Assembly (NCBI GenBank): GCA_017889705.1
Contig: JAGGAB010000018.1
Span: forward strand, 1 to 64,000
Direction: 5' to 3'
DNA: 64,000 nt
From: Bacillota bacterium
GTDB lineage: Bacteria; Bacillota; Negativicutes; Sporomusales; Sporomusaceae
Shown here: positions 59,858-64,000 of the stretch, piece after piece
How the letters are laid out: the number at the start of each line of letters is the position of its first letter
Numbering within the stretch: the stretch's first letter is position 1
Notes under the pieces: model-generated
Told to the model about the DNA's origin: nothing
Databases searched by the model: none
Seen by the model: the letters and a program-made list of their open reading frames with translations, nothing else
Translations under genes and position numbers: made by a program

Positions 59858-61123
59858 TTAGAACTTAAGCACAGTGAAGAACAGCCAGCTTAGCAGTGAA
59901 CCGACAACCGCCATGGCAAAGCCCCAGATAAGCATGCTGCGGAAGAGTTTCTGCTTATCAGCCTTAGGGCCGGCGGCGCCAATTAAGAGCGCTCCGGTGG
60001 TGGACAGCGGACTGACGTCGACCAAGTGGCCTGCCAAAACAATACTATAGATAATGGCCAGCGGATCACCACCGCCCATTTTGGCCACCAAATCAGGAAC
60101 CAACGGAATGAAGGCAGGCATAATAACGCCGGAAGTACTTGCATAAGCCGAAATTATGGCAGCAACAAAACCGACGACCAGAGTGGCAGTATACGGGGTT
60201 GAGAATTGGGCAATGATGCTGGAGAACAGCTTCATACCGCCAACATCTTTCATAAGGCCAACAAGCACAGTTACACCGCAAACCATAAGAATGGTATTCC
60301 AAGGCATGCTTTTCACCGCTTGATTCTCATCAGCAGCATTGAGCATGGTTAGGACAGCGCCAATGGTAAACCCAGTAAGACCGACATCAAATTTGAACCC
60401 TAAAGCCAGCACCATCAATATTCCAATACCGGCCAGTGTCATGATCTGCGCTTTGGTGAACGCCTCTACCTGGATATTGGCAATAGCCGATGCTTTCTCA
60501 TTGCCGGCAGCGCCTTGTTTCCACAATTTGAGACCGCCAAACAACACATAGGCCAACATGGCTACTGCAAAGTGACCAATAAAAGTATTGAAAAACAAAG
60601 GAAAAGCAATCCCGGTAAACCCTAGTTTGGCCGACAAGCCATTGGCAATAACCCCGGCAGGCGCAATTGGTGAAACAGCACCGGCCTGACCGCCGTTCCC
60701 TACCATTAAGGCCATAAGGAAAGGCGATATGCCCACTTCTTCCGCTAGCAACATAGACGCCGGCGCCATAAGAGCAATGATGGAAATATGGCCCGGGCCA
60801 ATAGCCGATAAGGCAAAGGCAACAAAGAATAACACGATAGGTAGCAGGGCAACATTTCCACGCACCGCTTTTACAGCGTATTTAGTAATTTTATCAATGG
60901 TTCCATTTACTTGGGCAATTCCGAAAAGATAGGTTACTCCGGCAAGCGTCATAAACAGACTTAGCGGAAAACCGCCGATAATTTTATCAGCTTTAATCCC
61001 GCCCATAACATGTCCGACAATAAATGCTAAACCAATCGCCAAAATACCAATGTTTTTAGGTGATATGCAACTGACAATAATCGCTATTGTCAGTGCTATC
61101 AATGACATTAATGATACATCCAT
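59858..61123 (-). CDS. Anion permease (ArsB/NhaD superfamily, MatC-like)
   Basis: A 421-residue membrane protein with about 11 helices. The N-terminal KNIGILAIGLAFIVGHVMGG and the region GNGGQAGAVSPIAPAG resemble the MatC/dicarboxylate carrier branch of the ion-transporter superfamily. It should import the hydroxyacid that GlcDF oxidises (glycolate, glycerate, D-lactate or a dicarboxylate). It lies 36 bases after glcF. Confidence 0.82.
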   Translation of the reverse strand: MDVSLMSLIALTIAIIVSCISPKNIGILAIGLAFIVGHVMGGIKADKIIGGFPLSLFMTLAGVTYLFGIAQVNGTIDKITKYAVKAVRGNVALLPIVLFFVAFALSAIGPGHISIIALMAPASMLLAEEVGISPFLMALMVGNGGQAGAVSPIAPAGVIANGLSAKLGFTGIAFPLFFNTFIGHFAVAMLAYVLFGGLKLWKQGAAGNEKASAIANIQVEAFTKAQIMTLAGIGILMVLALGFKFDVGLTGFTIGAVLTMLNAADENQAVKSMPWNTILMVCGVTVLVGLMKDVGGMKLFSSIIAQFSTPYTATLVVGFVAAIISAYASTSGVIMPAFIPLVPDLVAKMGGGDPLAIIYSIVLAGHLVDVSPLSTTGALLIGAAGPKADKQKLFRSMLIWGFAMAVVGSLLSWLFFTVLKF

Positions 61124-61159
61124 ATTTTAACCCTCCACATTTTTTATAGGAAACCCCTA

Positions 61160-62464
61160 TCAAGAACTAATATGTTGGTGTTTTTCCCGGCCTTGCTTTG
61201 CCGCATAAGCCTGGGCCAATAATTCAACGGTATGCATAACAATTTGGTCTTTCCTGTTTTGCACCAATCCATCTGTCAGATGCATCCGGCATGAGCTGCA
61301 ACCAGTAATGACCAGCCCAGCACCGGTTTTTGCAATATCCGCTATTTTACAGTCATTTATCTCCCGCGACAGGTCATAATGCGCCATATTAAAGCTGCCC
61401 CCTGAGCCGCAGCAACGTCCCGGCTGCTTCATTTCAGTAATAGTAATTCCGGGAATGGCTGATACCAGCTGTCTTACCTGTTTGGTTACTCCCATACCCC
61501 GTTCTCCCAAATGACACGGGTCATGAATGGTAATCTGCGCCTTGACTTCCCCAAGTGCCGTTTTATCCAGCGGCATAACTTCAGTCAGGTATTCAGCTAT
61601 ATCATAGGTCTTGCAGGAAATCCCCTCCAGCTTTTTAAGATATTGTGCATCATCGGTTAGCAGCCGCTGATATTCATGCCGCCAGGCACTACCGCAGGAA
61701 CCACAGACAGTTATCACGGCATCTACCTGTAGTTCTGAAAAAACATCAATATTGTGTCTTGCTAACAGGCGTCCGCCCTCGGCATCGCCGGAAGTAAACA
61801 CCGGATAGCCGCAGCAGTGCTGCATTTTAGGCAGTACTACCTCAATCTGATTGGCAAGCAGAACATCAATAGTCGCTTGGCCTGCACCGGTATAAATATA
61901 ATTGGCCATACAGCCGGTAAAAAAAGCGACTCTTGCTTTAGGCTGCTTAACCTTGATAACCTCCGGGTACTGCTTTCTAAGCGGTTTGTCGGCAAACATC
62001 GGAATAATCCGGCGTCTTGCAAGTCCTGGCATCGGGAAACGGGCAATAGCTCCCAGGTGCTTACCCTTCAGGCGTTTAACACCAAATCTCTGCCCAAGCG
62101 AAGCCATGCTCAGACAAAAGTCAAAGGCTGAGCGGTTTTTGAGCACTGTAAATATTGCTTTCTTAATCGGCGAAAGACCATTTTTTTCGGCTAAAAGTTC
62201 ACGGCCTGCCAACACCAGTTCATCGGCAGCAACACCACTAGGACATTGTGAACCACAGGTTTTGCATAATAAGCATTTATTAAGAACTCCCTGGAGCTCG
62301 GCTTCCGGTACGTCTTTGCCTTCCAGGAAACTCCGCAGCAGCGCTAATTTGCCGCGAGCCACGCCTGCTTCTGTTCTTATCTCCTGAAACACCGGACAAA
62401 CAGATCGGCATTGACCACACCTAACACATTGGTTAACTACCCGCCGTACTGCATCTGCCTTCAT
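61160..62464 (-). CDS. glcF: GlcF-type iron-sulfur subunit of a 2-hydroxyacid oxidase
   Basis: About 434 residues: two 4Fe-4S clusters (CVRCGQCRSVCPVF and CLLCKTCGSQCPSG) and two CCG domains (HCCGYPVFTSGDAEGG, CCGSGGSFNMAHYDL). It passes electrons from the flavin subunit GlcD to the respiratory or bifurcating chain. The start is ATG 62464, with GGAGGTG six bases upstream. It lies 15 bases after glcD. Confidence 0.93.
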   Translation of the reverse strand: MKADAVRRVVNQCVRCGQCRSVCPVFQEIRTEAGVARGKLALLRSFLEGKDVPEAELQGVLNKCLLCKTCGSQCPSGVAADELVLAGRELLAEKNGLSPIKKAIFTVLKNRSAFDFCLSMASLGQRFGVKRLKGKHLGAIARFPMPGLARRRIIPMFADKPLRKQYPEVIKVKQPKARVAFFTGCMANYIYTGAGQATIDVLLANQIEVVLPKMQHCCGYPVFTSGDAEGGRLLARHNIDVFSELQVDAVITVCGSCGSAWRHEYQRLLTDDAQYLKKLEGISCKTYDIAEYLTEVMPLDKTALGEVKAQITIHDPCHLGERGMGVTKQVRQLVSAIPGITITEMKQPGRCCGSGGSFNMAHYDLSREINDCKIADIAKTGAGLVITGCSSCRMHLTDGLVQNRKDQIVMHTVELLAQAYAAKQGREKHQHISS

Positions 62465-62479
62465 TTCATTCACCTCCTT

Positions 62480-63883
62480 TTATAGCCCCATTTTTCCAGG
62501 ATTTAAAATATTATTAGGATCGAGTGCCTGCTTGATTGTCCGCATTACATCAAGGGCCAAGCCATGCTCCCGTTCCATGTACTGGGCTCTTACAATACCA
62601 ACTCCGTGTTCACCGGTTACTGTCCCGTTTAGCCGCAACGCCATTTCGTGAATCTCGTCGCCTACCTTTTTCACCCGTTCAATTTCATCCGGATTTTCCA
62701 GGTCAATAACTGGCGCTGAATGGAAGTTGCCATCTGCTACATGTCCATAAGTTACAATAATTGTGTTGTACTTTTCGCCAATTTCCTGGATGCCTTCAAG
62801 GGCAGCACCAACATTAGTTATCGGCACGCAGATATCTTCCCCGATATATACTCTGGTAGCTCCCGGGCGCACTCGACCACTAGCCGCGCCAACCACACTG
62901 CGGGCTTCCCACAGAGTTTTTACTTGCGCCGGTTCATCAGTCCAACTGACCTCTTGGGCAATCGGCTGGCATACCTCGGCAATCTTTTGTGCCTGATAGG
63001 TAACCCCGGGCGGCGGACCATCCACCTCAAAAAAGAGCACTGCTGCCGCATCTTGTGGCAGCTTAATTGACGGCTTGTACATGGTAGCTGCTTTTATTGC
63101 CGATTTGTCCAGAATTTCAATGGCAGAGGGGACAATTTTATTGCGGAATACCTCAACAACAGCTTTACCGGCATCTCCCAGCTTGGCAAAAGCGGCAACC
63201 GCAATTCCCTTGGTTTCCGGCAGCGGCATAATTTTCAATCTGGCTTTGGTAATTAAGCCAAGAGTACCTTCAGAGCCGACAAATAATTTGGTTAGTTCAT
63301 AACCTGAGGCTGTTTTAAGCGACCGACAGTTCATGCCGCCAGTGGTAATAACCCGGCCATCAGCCAATACCACTTCCAAACCCAGTACATACTCCCGGGT
63401 AGTGCCATATTTCATGGCTCGCATGCCGCTGGCATTGTAGGAAATCATGCCGCCGATAGTTGCCATCTTGGTGCTGCCGGGATCAGGTGGGAAGGAAAAT
63501 CCCAGTGTGCTTAGCTGCTGGTTAAGGTCAGCATGAACAACGCCTGTCTCGACGATAACCTGTAGATTATCGGTATCTACCTCAACAATCTTGTTTAGGG
63601 CCGACATGTCAACCACCAAGCCGCCGCCAGTGGCAACCGAGCCGCCGCATTGTCCGGTACCTGCCCCCCGAGCAATAACTGGAATATTATGTTCATTGCA
63701 ATAAGCAAGCACTGCCGGAAGATCTTCAGCTGATCGCGGAGTAAATACAGCATCCGGCATATACTTATTAAGCTGGGAATCCAGGGAAGAATCGTAAGCA
63801 TAACACATTAGCTCTGCCTGGTCGCTGCAAATCTTGTCTTGTCCGGCAATTGTTATCAGTTGCTCGATATCATGTTTGTTCAA
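62480..63883 (-). CDS. glcD: GlcD-type FAD-linked 2-hydroxyacid dehydrogenase
   Basis: A 467-residue flavoprotein of the GlcD/D-lactate dehydrogenase family. The FAD-binding domain (PVIARGAGTGQCGGSVA, GFSFPPDPGSTKMATIGG, GSEGTLGLITKARL) is followed by the C-terminal oxidase domain (TYGHVADGNFHSAPV; GTVTGEHGVGIVRAQYM). It oxidises D-lactate, glycolate or a related acid. It starts at TTG with GAGGAGGT six bases upstream. It is the first gene of the operon and is preceded by a sigma-54 promoter, so its use depends on a sigma-54 activator. Confidence 0.93.
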   Translation of the reverse strand: MNKHDIEQLITIAGQDKICSDQAELMCYAYDSSLDSQLNKYMPDAVFTPRSAEDLPAVLAYCNEHNIPVIARGAGTGQCGGSVATGGGLVVDMSALNKIVEVDTDNLQVIVETGVVHADLNQQLSTLGFSFPPDPGSTKMATIGGMISYNASGMRAMKYGTTREYVLGLEVVLADGRVITTGGMNCRSLKTASGYELTKLFVGSEGTLGLITKARLKIMPLPETKGIAVAAFAKLGDAGKAVVEVFRNKIVPSAIEILDKSAIKAATMYKPSIKLPQDAAAVLFFEVDGPPPGVTYQAQKIAEVCQPIAQEVSWTDEPAQVKTLWEARSVVGAASGRVRPGATRVYIGEDICVPITNVGAALEGIQEIGEKYNTIIVTYGHVADGNFHSAPVIDLENPDEIERVKKVGDEIHEMALRLNGTVTGEHGVGIVRAQYMEREHGLALDVMRTIKQALDPNNILNPGKMGL

Positions 63884-63931
63884 TTCAATACCTCCTCATA
63901 GTAATACCAACACGTTACAGTAGCTTATATT

Positions 63932-63948
63932 CGCAATTTTCATGCCAA
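63932..63948 (-). promoter_or_regulatory. Sigma-54 promoter of the glcDF operon
   Basis: On the minus strand TTGGCATGAAAATTGCG: GG-N10-GC spacing is exact, with -24 TTGGCATG identical to that at 40988 and -12 TTGC. It lies 49 bases upstream of the glcD start. The activator site would lie beyond the window edge. Confidence 0.85.
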
Positions 63949-64000
63949 TTAAAACATCAACTCCAGTAGGTAGCATCAGCCACCCTAAAAGTATGATAAT

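Noticed and set aside
1..64000. tRNA or rRNA genes, CRISPR arrays, transposases, prophage genes, replication origin
   Set aside because: Looked for on both strands by motif and context; none was seen.

Overview
The window reads as chromosomal DNA of an anaerobic, spore-former-lineage Firmicute. It looks most like a Sporomusaceae-type Negativicute. This is an inference from an alanine T-box leader, a c-di-GMP-I riboswitch, sigma-54 promoters and activators, a rubrerythrin, LutABC and GlcDF hydroxyacid oxidation, strong AGGAGG ribosome sites with frequent TTG/GTG starts, and moderate GC. I saw no rRNA, tRNA, CRISPR array, prophage or intact insertion sequence. About 54 protein genes are supported.

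Layout. 1-12.8 kb: a DUF1232 protein, two DHA2-type drug/proton antiporters (one divergent from a LysR regulator), an ammonium channel, a HelD/UvrD-like helicase, an HD hydrolase, a decayed N-terminal piece of a sodium-dependent (SNF) transporter, an alanine T-box in front of alaR-alaT, and a P1-family peptidase. 13-18.6 kb: a five-PAS membrane histidine kinase with an NtrC-type sigma-54 activator, then a nucleotidase-like HD protein. 18.6-31 kb: a DEAD-box RNA helicase with a long structured leader, an M29 aminopeptidase, an HD-GYP c-di-GMP phosphodiesterase-like protein, a cupin/AraC pair, then a minus-strand block with two EamA exporters, an AraC regulator, an M20 carbamoylase-type hydrolase, pyridoxal kinase, an ECF S-component and a metal-rich DUF134 protein.

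31.1-42.7 kb is the most interesting part. It is an alternative-function chemosensory operon (CheW, a second CheW-like protein, MCP, CheB, CheR-TPR, hybrid CheA-REC). It ends in a REC protein carrying a lone histidine-phosphotransfer (DHp) helix pair and no ATPase. Next come a c-di-GMP-I riboswitch, an NtrC-type sigma-54 activator, and a near-perfect sigma-54 promoter (with palindromes upstream) driving another MCP. The layout suggests a circuit: receptors to CheA, then a REC-DHp relay, then a sigma-54 activator whose synthesis is gated by c-di-GMP, then a new receptor. A second sigma-54 promoter of the same sequence lies at the right edge, in front of the glcD-glcF-permease-isomerase operon.

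42.8-64 kb: lutABC divergent from a lactate permease, a dCache MCP, a condensation-fold protein, rubrerythrin, small enzymes, a DASS anion transporter convergent with a LytS/LytT-type two-component pair, a degenerate GGDEF protein, and the hydroxyacid operon.

Between genes there are two repeat families. One is a structured element of about 115-140 bp (18788-18903, 55381-55506, 58783-58924). Two of its three copies sit between a likely promoter and a gene (DEAD-box helicase; degenerate GGDEF), so it may be a cis-acting RNA. The other is an 80-bp repeat (47450-47531, 58979-59062). Copies of both families abut or supply stop codons of neighbouring genes.
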